DNA of 64,000 bases from Chitinophaga parva (GTDB lineage: Bacteria > Bacteroidota > Bacteroidia > Chitinophagales > Chitinophagaceae): contig NZ_QCYK01000003.1 of the NCBI RefSeq assembly GCF_003071345.1, positions 992,001-1,056,000 on the forward strand, written 5' to 3'. Both the position numbers and the translations under genes were made by a program. Of the stretch, positions 8,454 to 16,683 are shown piece after piece. Under the pieces are notes generated by a model, which worked only from the letters and a program-made list of their open reading frames with translations, was not told the origin of the DNA and ran no database searches. Position 1 is the stretch's first letter. The number at the start of each line of letters is the position of its first letter.

Positions 8454-9542
8454 TTAAGCATTCTGTTCCGCCGAGGCCGAGATCAGCGTATTTGCTATAT
8501 AATCAAAAATATAATTATTAAATGAATCTCCCGCCTGATCCAGGAAGGAAATTTCTATGGGCATCACCGCGATGGTGAGCCCTGCTGCTTCAATCTCCTG
8601 CTGCAGCAGGTGCAGGCGCACGGCGTCTTTCTCGGTCGTGATCACCAGTTTGCGTGCACCGGGCAGGTCGTCCAGCTCTTTCCGGATCTTTGCCACGTCT
8701 GCAGGTCCGTAATAATAATGATCGGCAAAAGGCAGGAGGAACACCTTTTTGAACGATTGCTGTAGATGCCGCAGCAACGGCTCCGGGCGGGCTATGCCGG
8801 CCACCACCAGTACCGCATCGTATTGCCCCGGGTCAAAGGGCTCTGCGGTAAAAAGATCATACAACTGGCCGTACTGCAGGGCCGTGAAGTACAATTGCTG
8901 ACCGGGCTGGGGCGCAATCTCCCGGCGGATGGCGTCCATTTCTTCCTTACCCAGGTCTGGCGGGCATTTGCTCACGATGATCACATTGGCCCGGAGGTAA
9001 CCTTTCCGGCCTTCTCTCAGGTAACCAAAGGGCACCACGTGGTCTTTCGTGAAGCGGCGGCTGTAATCGGTCAGGAGGATGTTGAGCCCCGGTTTCACCG
9101 AGCGGTGCTGGAAAGCATCGTCCAGCAGGATCACCTGGGTATCGGGTACATCGCTCACCAACTGCGGAATGGCCAGCATGCGCTCCTCGCCTACACACAC
9201 CGTAATGTCGGGGAATTTGCGGTGGAACTGCATGGGCTCATCCCCGATGTCATTGGCCGTGCTGCGGGCACCTGCCAGCACGTAGCCCCTGGTGCGGCGC
9301 TGGTAGCCGCGGCTCAGCGTGGCCACCCGGTATACGTCTTTCAGCAGCCGGATGAGGTACTCTACATGCGGGCTCTTGCCGGTGCCCCCCATTGATAAGT
9401 TGCCTACGGCGATCACTGGCAGGCTAAACTCCACGGCCGTAAGCACTTTGGAGTCGTATAAGCGGTTGCGCAGCCACATGATAAGGCCATACAGCAAAGA
9501 AAAGGGGTACAGCAGGAACTTCAAATATCTGAGCACGTTCAT
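8454..9542 (-). CDS. lpxK: Tetraacyldisaccharide 4'-kinase (LpxK)
   Basis: A 362-residue membrane-associated kinase that phosphorylates the 4' position of the lipid A disaccharide precursor at the inner face of the inner membrane. The N-terminus carries a hydrophobic anchor (LKFLLYPFSLLYGLIMWLRN). The P-loop is GNLSMGGTGKSPHVEYL at about residues 47-63. SRGYQRRTRGYVLA and ILLDDAFQHRSVKP are further family signatures. The start abuts the stop of the upstream 5-formyl-THF cyclo-ligase gene (9543), so the genes are probably co-transcribed and translationally coupled, although the functions are unrelated. Confidence 0.95.
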   Translation of the reverse strand: MNVLRYLKFLLYPFSLLYGLIMWLRNRLYDSKVLTAVEFSLPVIAVGNLSMGGTGKSPHVEYLIRLLKDVYRVATLSRGYQRRTRGYVLAGARSTANDIGDEPMQFHRKFPDITVCVGEERMLAIPQLVSDVPDTQVILLDDAFQHRSVKPGLNILLTDYSRRFTKDHVVPFGYLREGRKGYLRANVIIVSKCPPDLGKEEMDAIRREIAPQPGQQLYFTALQYGQLYDLFTAEPFDPGQYDAVLVVAGIARPEPLLRHLQQSFKKVFLLPFADHYYYGPADVAKIRKELDDLPGARKLVITTEKDAVRLHLLQQEIEAAGLTIAVMPIEISFLDQAGDSFNNYIFDYIANTLISASAEQNA

Positions 9543-10121
9543 TTAGCTTTTAAAATCATAAATCGCCTGCGGCGTGATGGCCATCTTCAGCCGTACATCC
9601 CAGGGACCGGCATCATCGATGGCCGGCACCGGGTCAAACTGGCTGAGGCCAACGGTCAGTACATCCGGGCGGCATTGCTGCAAAAAACGGTCATACATGC
9701 CCTTACCGTAGCCGGCCCGGTGGCCCCGGAGGTCAAACGCCAGCAGGGGCACAAATACCAGGTCTATGCTGGAAGGCGCCACCAGCGTGCCTCCCGCGGG
9801 TTCCGTCATACCGTAGCGATGGGTGGTCAGCACGGTATGCGCATCCCAAAGATAATGCAGCATTTGACTGGTTTGCATGTCTGTGCTAGATAAAACTAAA
9901 TTAACCTGCGGATGGGCCTCCCGCAACCATTGGGCCAGGGGCCGGGTGTCCACCTCTTTTTTTGCATCAATGGGCAGGAACAGGTGCACATAGCGCATGC
10001 TGCTGTAATCGAGGTCCATGCAGTGTTGCAGGATAGCGGCATTGGCAGTGGCAGCAGCCGTAGCGGGGAGATTGAGCCGCTTTTCCAGGTAAGTGATGCG
10101 CAGGTCTTTTTTAGTAGGCAT
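9543..10121 (-). CDS. 5-formyltetrahydrofolate cyclo-ligase
   Basis: A 192-residue cytosolic enzyme converting 5-formyl-THF to 5,10-methenyl-THF with ATP. The Lys-rich N-terminus (MPTKKDLRITYLEKR) carries the phosphate-binding region. The signature GYGKGMYDRFLQ, close to the family pattern GxGKGYYDR, lies near residues 138-149, followed by VGLSQFDPVPAIDDAGPWDV. It sits between bioD (3 bp upstream) and lpxK (immediately downstream), forming a three-gene minus-strand cluster. Confidence 0.93.
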   Translation of the reverse strand: MPTKKDLRITYLEKRLNLPATAAATANAAILQHCMDLDYSSMRYVHLFLPIDAKKEVDTRPLAQWLREAHPQVNLVLSSTDMQTSQMLHYLWDAHTVLTTHRYGMTEPAGGTLVAPSSIDLVFVPLLAFDLRGHRAGYGKGMYDRFLQQCRPDVLTVGLSQFDPVPAIDDAGPWDVRLKMAITPQAIYDFKS

Positions 10122-10124
10122 GGC

Positions 10125-10742
10125 TTATCCGAAATTAAACGTCTGCGCTTTTACAAAAGCTTTGTCTATGTGGTCTGCAAACGGGATGCGCCCCAGTTTG
10201 GGGTACCTGCTCCAGCGCACAATGTCGTTTTCGTTGCTGTTTTCCGGGCCGTTAAAGATCCAACCCATCACCGGAGCGCCTTTTGCCCGCAGGATCTCCG
10301 CGGTCAGCAAAGCGTGGTTAATGCTCCCCAGGTAGTTCTGGGCCACAATGATCACGCGCGCCTGCAGTTGCAATACCATGTCCAGCATGAACTGGTCTTC
10401 ATTAAGTGGTACCAGGATGCCGCCGGCGCCTTCTATCACCAGGGGACGTACCACGGGCTGGTGCTTTCTGGCCTGCTCCACGATGGGGCGCAACTGGATG
10501 GTGACACCTTCCATGCGGGCTGCCAGGTGCGGACTGGCGGGCGCTTTGAGCTTGTACAGCTCCGGGTGGCAGATCGTAAAATTGTTGCTGATCAACGCTT
10601 TCACGGTATCGCGGTCGGTACCTTCCATCAGGCCGGTCTGCACGGGCTTCCAGTAGTCGGCCTGCAGGGCTTCGGTAACGCAGGCGGCAGTAATGGTCTT
10701 TCCCACACCGGTACCTATCCCTGTGATAAAAATGCTGTTCAT
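10125..10742 (-). CDS. bioD: Dethiobiotin synthetase
   Basis: A 205-residue ATP-dependent enzyme closing the ureido ring of biotin in the penultimate step of biotin synthesis. The P-loop at the N-terminus is FITGIGTGVGKTITAAC. KPVQTG is the substrate-binding lysine motif, and VIEGAGGILVPL is the conserved GAGG motif. The other bio genes are not in the window, so bioD is detached from any bio operon here. Biotin is needed by the carboxylase systems represented by accD (18039) and the MCC-like subunit (23053). Confidence 0.95.
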   Translation of the reverse strand: MNSIFITGIGTGVGKTITAACVTEALQADYWKPVQTGLMEGTDRDTVKALISNNFTICHPELYKLKAPASPHLAARMEGVTIQLRPIVEQARKHQPVVRPLVIEGAGGILVPLNEDQFMLDMVLQLQARVIIVAQNYLGSINHALLTAEILRAKGAPVMGWIFNGPENSNENDIVRWSRYPKLGRIPFADHIDKAFVKAQTFNFG

Positions 10743-10763
10743 GGACGCAAAGGTAGTGTTTCG

Positions 10764-10848
10764 CGTACAACGTACAATGTACAGCCTACAATGTACCTCC
10801 TGGAGCGGAAATGACGTCGCGGTATGCTGTACGCCCTACTTTGTACAA
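10764..10848. repeat. Cluster of GTAC-centred short repeats
   Basis: The spacer between bioD and the CBS gene holds CGTACAA twice in tandem (10764-10777), TACAATGTAC at 10773-10782 and again at 10787-10796, and the palindrome TTGTACAA at 10841-10848. A similar string, GTACATGGTACCTGGTAC, lies around 12247-12264. Confidence 0.6.
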
Positions 10849-10882
10849 TTTCACTACATTCGCAAGGAATCATTTTTCCATT

Positions 10883-12241
10883 ATGAAAATTTGCAACAAC
10901 ATCCTTGATACCATTGGCAATACCCCGATGGTAAAGCTGAATAAGATCACGGCAGCCCTGCCCTGCACGGTGCTGGCCAAGGTGGAATTCTTTAACCCCG
11001 GTAATTCTATTAAAGACCGCATGGCCATTAAAATGGTGGAAGTGGCAGAAGCAGACGGGCGCCTGAAACCCGGCGGCACCATCATTGAAGGCACTTCCGG
11101 CAATACCGGCATGGGGCTGGCCCTGGCAGCGGTGATCAAAGGTTACAAATGCATTTTTACCACCACAGATAAGCAGTCCAAGGAAAAGATGGACATCCTC
11201 AAAGCGCTGGGCGCAGAGGTGATCGTGTGCCCCACCAACGTGGAGCCGGAAGATCCCCGCTCCTACTACTCCGTGAGCAAGCGCCTGGCCAAAGAAGTGC
11301 CCAATTCCTGGTACGTGAATCAATATGATAACCTGGCCAACCGCGATGCGCACTATGAGCAAACGGGCCCCGAGATCTGGGAACAAACGGATGGAAAGAT
11401 CACCCACCTGGTAGTGGCCACCGGCACCGGAGGCACCATTACCGGCACCGGCAAATACCTGAAGGAAAAAAATCCGGATATTAAAGTGTGGGCCATAGAC
11501 AGCTACGGCTCCCTGCTGAAAAAATACTTTGAAACCGGTGAGCTGGATATGAGTGAAGTATACCCTTACATTACGGAAGGCATTGGGGAAGACTTTGTAC
11601 CGGAGAACTATGACATGGACGTGATAGACCAGTTTGAAAAGGTGACGGATAAAGACGGCGCCGTGATGGCGCGCCGCATTGCCAAGGAAGAAGGCATCTT
11701 TGTGGGTTACTCCGCCGGATCCGCCCTGGCAGGCCTTATGCAGCTGAAAAGCCAGTTGAAGCCTGCTGATGTAGTGGTAGTGATCTTCCATGACCACGGC
11801 AGCCGCTATGTAGGCAAAGTATACAACGACCAGTGGATGATGGAACGGGGTTTCCTGGATGTAAAGACCGTGAAAGATGTAGTAGGCGCCCGCGCCGGCA
11901 AGCCCCTGGTGACCATCAGACCGGATGAAAAAGTGAGCGACGCCATCGCCAAAATGAAGAAGTTCGACATTGAACATATTCCCGTGCTGCAAAACGGCGA
12001 TGTGATAGGTTCCGTATCTGAAAACGGCTTGTTCCTGCGCCTCATTGACGACGCCAACATTAAAGAGGCTGCCGTGAAAACCGTGATGCAGCCTGCATTT
12101 CCGCTGGTAGGGATGGATACGCCCATTGAGAAATTATCTTCCTACATCAACAAAGAAAATGGTGCGGTACTTACGAAGGATGACAGTGGTAACTATCACA
12201 TTGTAACGAAGTATGATATTATACAGGCGTTAGGAAGTTAA
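10883..12241 (+). CDS. Cystathionine beta-synthase with C-terminal CBS domain pair
   Basis: A 452-residue PLP enzyme. The start MKICNNILDTIGNTPMVKL is chosen because the fold-type II cysteine-synthase/CBS family begins in this way; the longer frame upstream lies in GTAC-repeat spacer. The Schiff-base lysine is in NPGNSIKDRMA (Lys44), the PLP phosphate loop is GTSGNTG, and GTGGTITGTGKYL follows. Residues from about 335 to 452 form two CBS domains (RPDEKVSDAIAKMKKFDIEHIPVL and the following repeat), typical of cystathionine beta-synthase rather than plain cysteine synthase. Expected role: condensation of serine (or O-acetylserine) with homocysteine or sulfide, with the CBS pair as a possible adenosyl-ligand sensor. 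Which reaction is used in vivo is uncertain. Confidence 0.9.
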   Translation: MKICNNILDTIGNTPMVKLNKITAALPCTVLAKVEFFNPGNSIKDRMAIKMVEVAEADGRLKPGGTIIEGTSGNTGMGLALAAVIKGYKCIFTTTDKQSKEKMDILKALGAEVIVCPTNVEPEDPRSYYSVSKRLAKEVPNSWYVNQYDNLANRDAHYEQTGPEIWEQTDGKITHLVVATGTGGTITGTGKYLKEKNPDIKVWAIDSYGSLLKKYFETGELDMSEVYPYITEGIGEDFVPENYDMDVIDQFEKVTDKDGAVMARRIAKEEGIFVGYSAGSALAGLMQLKSQLKPADVVVVIFHDHGSRYVGKVYNDQWMMERGFLDVKTVKDVVGARAGKPLVTIRPDEKVSDAIAKMKKFDIEHIPVLQNGDVIGSVSENGLFLRLIDDANIKEAAVKTVMQPAFPLVGMDTPIEKLSSYINKENGAVLTKDDSGNYHIVTKYDIIQALGS

Positions 12242-12271
12242 ATGATGTACATGGTACCTGGTACAAATGCT

Positions 12272-13057
12272 ATGAAAATATTCACCGATCAATTACAACG
12301 CACTGTGCGCCTGGGTTTCCCGCCAAGGCGCATTGTTTCTTTGGTGCCATCGCAAACGGAGCTGCTGCATGCACTGGGCCTGGAAGCGGAAGTGGTAGGC
12401 ATTACTAAGTTCTGCATCCACCCGGCGGCGTGGTTCCGTAGCAAGACCCGGGTGGGTGGCACCAGGCAGCTGAATATAGAGACCATCCGCCAGTTGCAAC
12501 CGGACCTGGTCATTGCCAACAAGGAGGAGAATGAGCAGGTACAGATTGAAGCACTGGAAAAGGAATTCCTTGTGTGGGTGAGCGATATACAAACCTTGCC
12601 GGATGCGGGTGATATGATGCTGCGGGTGGGCGCGCTCACCGGCCGCGCGGAAAAAGCACAGGAGATCGTGAACGAAATTATGCAGCGCTTTGCGCAGCTG
12701 GCAGTAGCTGTGGCAGGCACCAAACGCAGGCGGGTGGCTTACTTCATCTGGCGTAACCCCTGGATGGTAGCGGCTTCGAACACGTTCATTGATTGCATAC
12801 TGGACCAGTATGGGTTTACAAATGTATTTGCAAAAGAAAGCCGCTATCCTGTTTTTACCACGGAGCAGCTGCGCAAGGTAGATTGCGACCTGGTACTGCT
12901 TTCATCGGAGCCTTATCCATTTGGGGAGAAACATATGGCAGAGATGCACGATATATTTCCCGGCGCCATCATCAAGCTGGTGGATGGGGAAATGTTTTCC
13001 TGGTATGGCAGTCATTTGTTGCAAACGCCCGGCTATTGGGGCCAGGTGGCAGGATAA
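12272..13057 (+). CDS. BtuF-like helical-backbone metal/cobalamin receptor without signal peptide
   Basis: A 261-residue protein of the TroA/BtuF substrate-binding superfamily. RRIVSLVPSQTELLHALGLEAEVVGITKFCIHP matches the N-terminal lobe of vitamin B12/siderophore binding proteins. IETIRQLQPDLVIANKEENEQVQIEAL and VAYFIWRNPWMVAASNTFIDCIL also match that family. Unlike classical periplasmic receptors it has no signal peptide or lipobox after the chosen start (MKIFTDQLQRTV). The frame could start 10 codons upstream, but that stretch is GTAC-repeat spacer. No permease or ATPase genes are adjacent. It may be a cytoplasmic binding protein or corrinoid-related factor; the function is not established. 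It ends tail to tail with the DUF1634 gene. Confidence 0.75.
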   Translation: MKIFTDQLQRTVRLGFPPRRIVSLVPSQTELLHALGLEAEVVGITKFCIHPAAWFRSKTRVGGTRQLNIETIRQLQPDLVIANKEENEQVQIEALEKEFLVWVSDIQTLPDAGDMMLRVGALTGRAEKAQEIVNEIMQRFAQLAVAVAGTKRRRVAYFIWRNPWMVAASNTFIDCILDQYGFTNVFAKESRYPVFTTEQLRKVDCDLVLLSSEPYPFGEKHMAEMHDIFPGAIIKLVDGEMFSWYGSHLLQTPGYWGQVAG

Positions 13058-13069
13058 GCGGCCAGCGCG

Positions 13070-13465
13070 TTATCCCTTCAGCCCACCGAAAATGCTGGTC
13101 ATCATTACCAGCAATACCAGCAACGTAATGCCGATATACAGCTTGTCCTTTTCCAAAACAAAGCCCACGAGTGAAAATGCCACGCGGAGAATGGGCGTAG
13201 CAATGAGCAACAGTGCGCCTAACTGGATGATCTCCGGGGAACTGCCGGTCACTGCCCCGTGGAAAATGCCGCTGTAGGTGGTGTAGCCATTGGTTTCCCC
13301 TTTAAAGACATTGTAGGCGGGCACCGGTAAATTACCTTTCATCATAAGATAACAAACCCCGCCGATAAAAGCTACAAGGCAGGCCGTGAGTACGCCATAG
13401 CGCAGCAGTTGCCCCACCAGTTGTTCTACATCCGTATCTTTCCAGCTGCGGTTTTTCTTTTCCAT
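13070..13465 (-). CDS. DUF1634 membrane protein
   Basis: A 131-residue protein with three predicted membrane helices: LRYGVLTACLVAFIGGVCYLM, IIQLGALLLIATPILRVAFSLV and YIGITLLVLLVMMTSIF. The arrangement and the IIQLGALLLIATPILRV segment fit DUF1634, a family usually encoded next to TauE/SafE anion exporters. That partner is immediately upstream here (17-bp gap). It is likely an accessory subunit of that transporter, but this is inferred from gene association only. Confidence 0.85.
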   Translation of the reverse strand: MEKKNRSWKDTDVEQLVGQLLRYGVLTACLVAFIGGVCYLMMKGNLPVPAYNVFKGETNGYTTYSGIFHGAVTGSSPEIIQLGALLLIATPILRVAFSLVGFVLEKDKLYIGITLLVLLVMMTSIFGGLKG

Positions 13466-13482
13466 GTGTAACCGGTTTAACG

Positions 13483-14316
13483 TTAAAACTTGTGCTGGTA
13501 GCCGTTATAGATCATCTCTATGGCTACAAAGGTGATGGCTACGCAAAAGATGAGGCGCAGCGCCCTGGTGTTCATGCGCATCAGCAGTTTGGAACCGGTG
13601 AAAGCACCGGCCAATACACCGAGCATTACCGGAAATGCGAGCCCGGGGTCCACGTACCCACGTTGCAGGTACACCACCGCGCTTGCCGCTGCGGTGACGC
13701 CGATCATAAAATTACTGGTGGTAGTGCTCACTTTGAATGGGATGCGCATGGCCGTGTCCATAGCCAGTACTTTTAATGCGCCGGAGCCAATGCCCAGCAG
13801 GCCTGAGATAATGCCGGCCAGCGTCATGATGGAAAAGCCGGCGCCTACGTTCTTCAACTGGTAGGCCACTTCTCCGTGGTCTGTTGGGTATGTGTTATTA
13901 AGTTTGAGGATGCCCGCCCACTTACTGCCGGTGGTGAGTGCCTGCTCGTTCTTTTTTCTTAACGTCATGATGGCGGAAAAGATCAGCACTATACCAAAAA
14001 GAATGGCAATGGTGTTGGTAGGGGTATACACGGCTATCAGCGCACCCAGCACGGCGCCTATGGTAGTGGCTATTTCCAGGAACATACCCAGCCGCATGTT
14101 GGTAATGCCTTCCTTTACATATGCACTGGCAGACCCGCTGGAAGTGGCAATGGAGGCGAGCAGCGCTGCCCCGATGGCGTAGCGGATGTCCACGCCAAAG
14201 GCCAGGGTAAGCAGTGGAATGACCACCACGCCGCCACCCAGCCCGGTAAGGGAGCCGAGCAAACCGGCCAGGTAAGCGCCAGCCAGGAGAATGAGACTGA
14301 AGGTGAGTATTGTCAT
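13483..14316 (-). CDS. TauE/SafE family sulfite/anion exporter
   Basis: A 277-residue polytopic membrane protein. The duplicated GLLGSLTGLGGGVVVIPLL (N-terminal half) and GIISGLLGIGSGALKVLAM (C-terminal half) are the hallmark repeats of the TauE/SafE (DUF81) permeases. About eight helices can be read. The family exports sulfite, sulfoacetate or related organic anions, and the substrate here is unknown. It lies in a tight minus-strand operon: amidohydrolase, DUF1877-like, this gene, DUF1634. Confidence 0.92.
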   Translation of the reverse strand: MTILTFSLILLAGAYLAGLLGSLTGLGGGVVVIPLLTLAFGVDIRYAIGAALLASIATSSGSASAYVKEGITNMRLGMFLEIATTIGAVLGALIAVYTPTNTIAILFGIVLIFSAIMTLRKKNEQALTTGSKWAGILKLNNTYPTDHGEVAYQLKNVGAGFSIMTLAGIISGLLGIGSGALKVLAMDTAMRIPFKVSTTTSNFMIGVTAAASAVVYLQRGYVDPGLAFPVMLGVLAGAFTGSKLLMRMNTRALRLIFCVAITFVAIEMIYNGYQHKF

Positions 14317-14332
14317 AAGGGGAGGTTATGTA

Positions 14333-14869
14333 TCATTGGCACACTATATAACAGTCATGCTTATACGCTTTTTCCATCAGCTCTTTTAACACCAGGAAAT
14401 CATTAACCAGGTGCAGCATGTTATACAGCTTCCCTTCCTTCAGGTCATCTGTCCACTCGCCGGGGTAAATATCATTCTCATTAAGTTCCTCCGCATCATA
14501 TGCATCCTCCACCTGCACTTCATCCAGTGTATGCAGCAGGTCGCGGATCTGCGCTACTACATCCGGTGATTGATAGTGCAGGCCTTCTTCAATGGCATCG
14601 CCCAGTGCTTCAAAGTGGGCTGCATTCCAGTTGCTGAAATCAATGTCCTGCGCTTCACCGATGAAAGCATCGGGATAAAAAATAGCATTCACCAGGATCT
14701 CCGTATCCTCATCACTGATCAGTATTTTGTCCAGCAGGAACAGTAATGCATCTGCACTGCCCTGGAAACGGGCATGTGCAACAGCGCCTTTGGACGGATC
14801 GGCACCGGGGCCGCTGAGGGCCTGGAAAGCCTTGGCTGGCAAGGCATACAGGGTTCTTACTTCGCTCAT
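14333..14869 (-). CDS. DUF1877-like (YfbM-type) protein
   Basis: A 178-residue acidic soluble protein. DIDFSNWNAAHFEALGDAIEEG and NENDIYPGEWTDDLKEGKLYNMLHLVNDFLVLKELMEKAYKHD resemble DUF1877/YfbM proteins, where an IYP..W motif and a final helix pair are typical. The function of the family is unknown. Its start codon overlaps the stop of the amidohydrolase gene by 4 bp (ATGA), so the two are translationally coupled. The family assignment is by motif memory and moderately secure. Confidence 0.6.
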   Translation of the reverse strand: MSEVRTLYALPAKAFQALSGPGADPSKGAVAHARFQGSADALLFLLDKILISDEDTEILVNAIFYPDAFIGEAQDIDFSNWNAAHFEALGDAIEEGLHYQSPDVVAQIRDLLHTLDEVQVEDAYDAEELNENDIYPGEWTDDLKEGKLYNMLHLVNDFLVLKELMEKAYKHDCYIVCQ

Positions 14870-16506
14870 TCTTTGTCAAATACTTTTTCCCCGCCAATGA
14901 AAGTGGCGAGTACCTTGGTTTGCAATACTTGTTTGGCATCCACCTTCATCAGGTCCTGGTCCAGGATGATGAAATCCGCTTTCTTACCGGGCTCCAGGCT
15001 GCCTACTTCTGTTTCCAGGAAGTCTGCTTTGGCGGCCCAGATGGTCATGCCGCGCAGGGCCTGTTCCCGGGTCAGGGCATTTTCCATCTGGAAACCGCCT
15101 GCGGGATAGCCGCTGGTATCTTGCCGGAAAACCGCTGCCAGGAAGGTTTTGAAGGGAGATATATCTTCCACGGGGAAGTCTGTGCCCAGGGGCAGCCAGC
15201 CATTTTGTTTCAGCAACTGCTGGTAAGCATAAGCACCTTTGAGCCGCTCCTCGCCCAGCCTTTCACCGGCCCAGCGCATATCGCTGGTAGCGTGGGTGGG
15301 TTGCACGGAAGGGATGATGCTGGCCTGGCCAAACAGGGCAAAGTCCTGCGGATCCACAACCTGCGCGTGCTCTATGCGCCAGCGTTTATCATTTTTACCG
15401 GACAGGTATTTATTGTAAATATTTAAGATAGTACGGTTACCGGAATCGCCAATGGCGTGGGTACACATCTGGAACTCCGTGGTGGAAAGCATATTTGCAA
15501 TGGAATCGAAATGTGCAGGGCTGCTCAGCAGGAAACCATTCCAGCCGGGCTTGTCGCTGTAGGGCCGCAACAGGCAGGCGCCCCGGCTGCCCAGTGCTCC
15601 ATCTGCATACACTTTTACGCCGTGCACATACAGGCGGTCTGTTTTGTAAGGGCCGCGGTGCAGGTAATAAGCGTAATTGGCGCTATCGTCAGACATCATT
15701 ACATACAGGCGCATTTTCAGTTTGCCTTCCTGCTGCAAGGCATCCATCATATTAATGGCATCCACCTCCAGGCCGCAATCCGTGATCATCGTGAGGCCCT
15801 GTGCAAAGCAATTGGTTTGCGCAGCACCCAGCCATTTTTCAAGCAACGCTTTATTGGCCGCAGGCTCCACGGCTTCCATACGGTGCGCGGCATTATCCAC
15901 CAGCACGCCGGTCAGCACACCGTTACTGGTCTCAATGCTGCCGCCTTCTATTTTGTCGCCGGCCTTGATGCCGGCCAGTTCCAGGGCTTTGGCATTGGCC
16001 AGCACGGCGTGGCCATCCACCCGGGAGAGTACCACGGGTTTATCCGGGAATAGATCATTGAGCACTTTATTATCCGGGAAGGCCTTGCCGGGCCAGCGGT
16101 TCTGGTCCCACCCGTTGCCGGTGATCCATGTTTCTCCGGGATGCGCAGCTGCAAAGGCTTTTACGCGTGCGGTCACTTCCTCAAAACTATTGGCGCCGTA
16201 GAGGTTTACGGCATAAAGGGATTTGCCATATTCCAGGAAATGCGCGTGGGCGTCTATGAACCCGGGGTAGATGAATTTTCCTTTGGCATCAATGGTGTTC
16301 TGCGGGTCAAAGCGGGCCTGGAGGCCGGCCGTAGTGCCGGTAGCTACCACGTGCCCGCCCTGGATCACGATGGCTTCTGCGGTGGAGAATGCGCTGTCTA
16401 TCGTATATACATGCGCGTTATACACCAGCAGGTCGGCCGGCTTGCGGGAATTGCAGGCAGTGGCCAGTATGAGCAGGGCTACAAGGAAGGTGTGCAACTG
16501 TTTCAT
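14866..16506 (-). CDS. Exported amidohydrolase (YtcJ-like), lipoprotein
   Basis: A 546-residue metal-dependent hydrolase. The start MKQLHTFLVALLILATACNSRK gives a lipoprotein signal peptide (LATAC), so longer upstream frames are rejected. GFIDAHAHFLEYGKSLY carries the first metal-binding HxH of the amidohydrolase superfamily. GNGWDQNRWPGK, VDGHAVLANAKALELAG and a C-terminal PLGTDFPVEDISPF with ALTREQALRGMTIWAA place it with YtcJ-like amidohydrolase family 3 proteins. It is probably membrane-anchored outside the inner membrane. The substrate is unknown. It is the first gene of the minus-strand operon with DUF1877, TauE/SafE and DUF1634 and is divergent from fructose-bisphosphate aldolase. Confidence 0.9.
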   Translation of the reverse strand: MKQLHTFLVALLILATACNSRKPADLLVYNAHVYTIDSAFSTAEAIVIQGGHVVATGTTAGLQARFDPQNTIDAKGKFIYPGFIDAHAHFLEYGKSLYAVNLYGANSFEEVTARVKAFAAAHPGETWITGNGWDQNRWPGKAFPDNKVLNDLFPDKPVVLSRVDGHAVLANAKALELAGIKAGDKIEGGSIETSNGVLTGVLVDNAAHRMEAVEPAANKALLEKWLGAAQTNCFAQGLTMITDCGLEVDAINMMDALQQEGKLKMRLYVMMSDDSANYAYYLHRGPYKTDRLYVHGVKVYADGALGSRGACLLRPYSDKPGWNGFLLSSPAHFDSIANMLSTTEFQMCTHAIGDSGNRTILNIYNKYLSGKNDKRWRIEHAQVVDPQDFALFGQASIIPSVQPTHATSDMRWAGERLGEERLKGAYAYQQLLKQNGWLPLGTDFPVEDISPFKTFLAAVFRQDTSGYPAGGFQMENALTREQALRGMTIWAAKADFLETEVGSLEPGKKADFIILDQDLMKVDAKQVLQTKVLATFIGGEKVFDKE

Positions 16507-16630
16507 AGCAGGTATTTGGGTATAAATATAAAAGATAACTGCCACATGCCCCGGTATTTGAAAGTTGGAAATGACGGGCGGGAAATTGCATGCCCGCCAA
16601 TTTGGACGTTTTCGAAACATTCCTGCCAGA

Positions 16631-16662
16631 TTTGCATTTTGCCGGCAAGGATTATATATTTG
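16631..16662 (+). promoter_or_regulatory. Bacteroidota-type promoter of the aldolase gene
   Basis: TTTG at 16631-16634, a 20-nt spacer, then TATATTTG at 16655-16662, a full match to the Bacteroidota consensus TTTG-N19-21-TAnnTTTG. The ATG follows 21 bp later. Confidence 0.8.
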
Positions 16663-16683
16663 CTTTCCTTTAAACGAAGAAAC

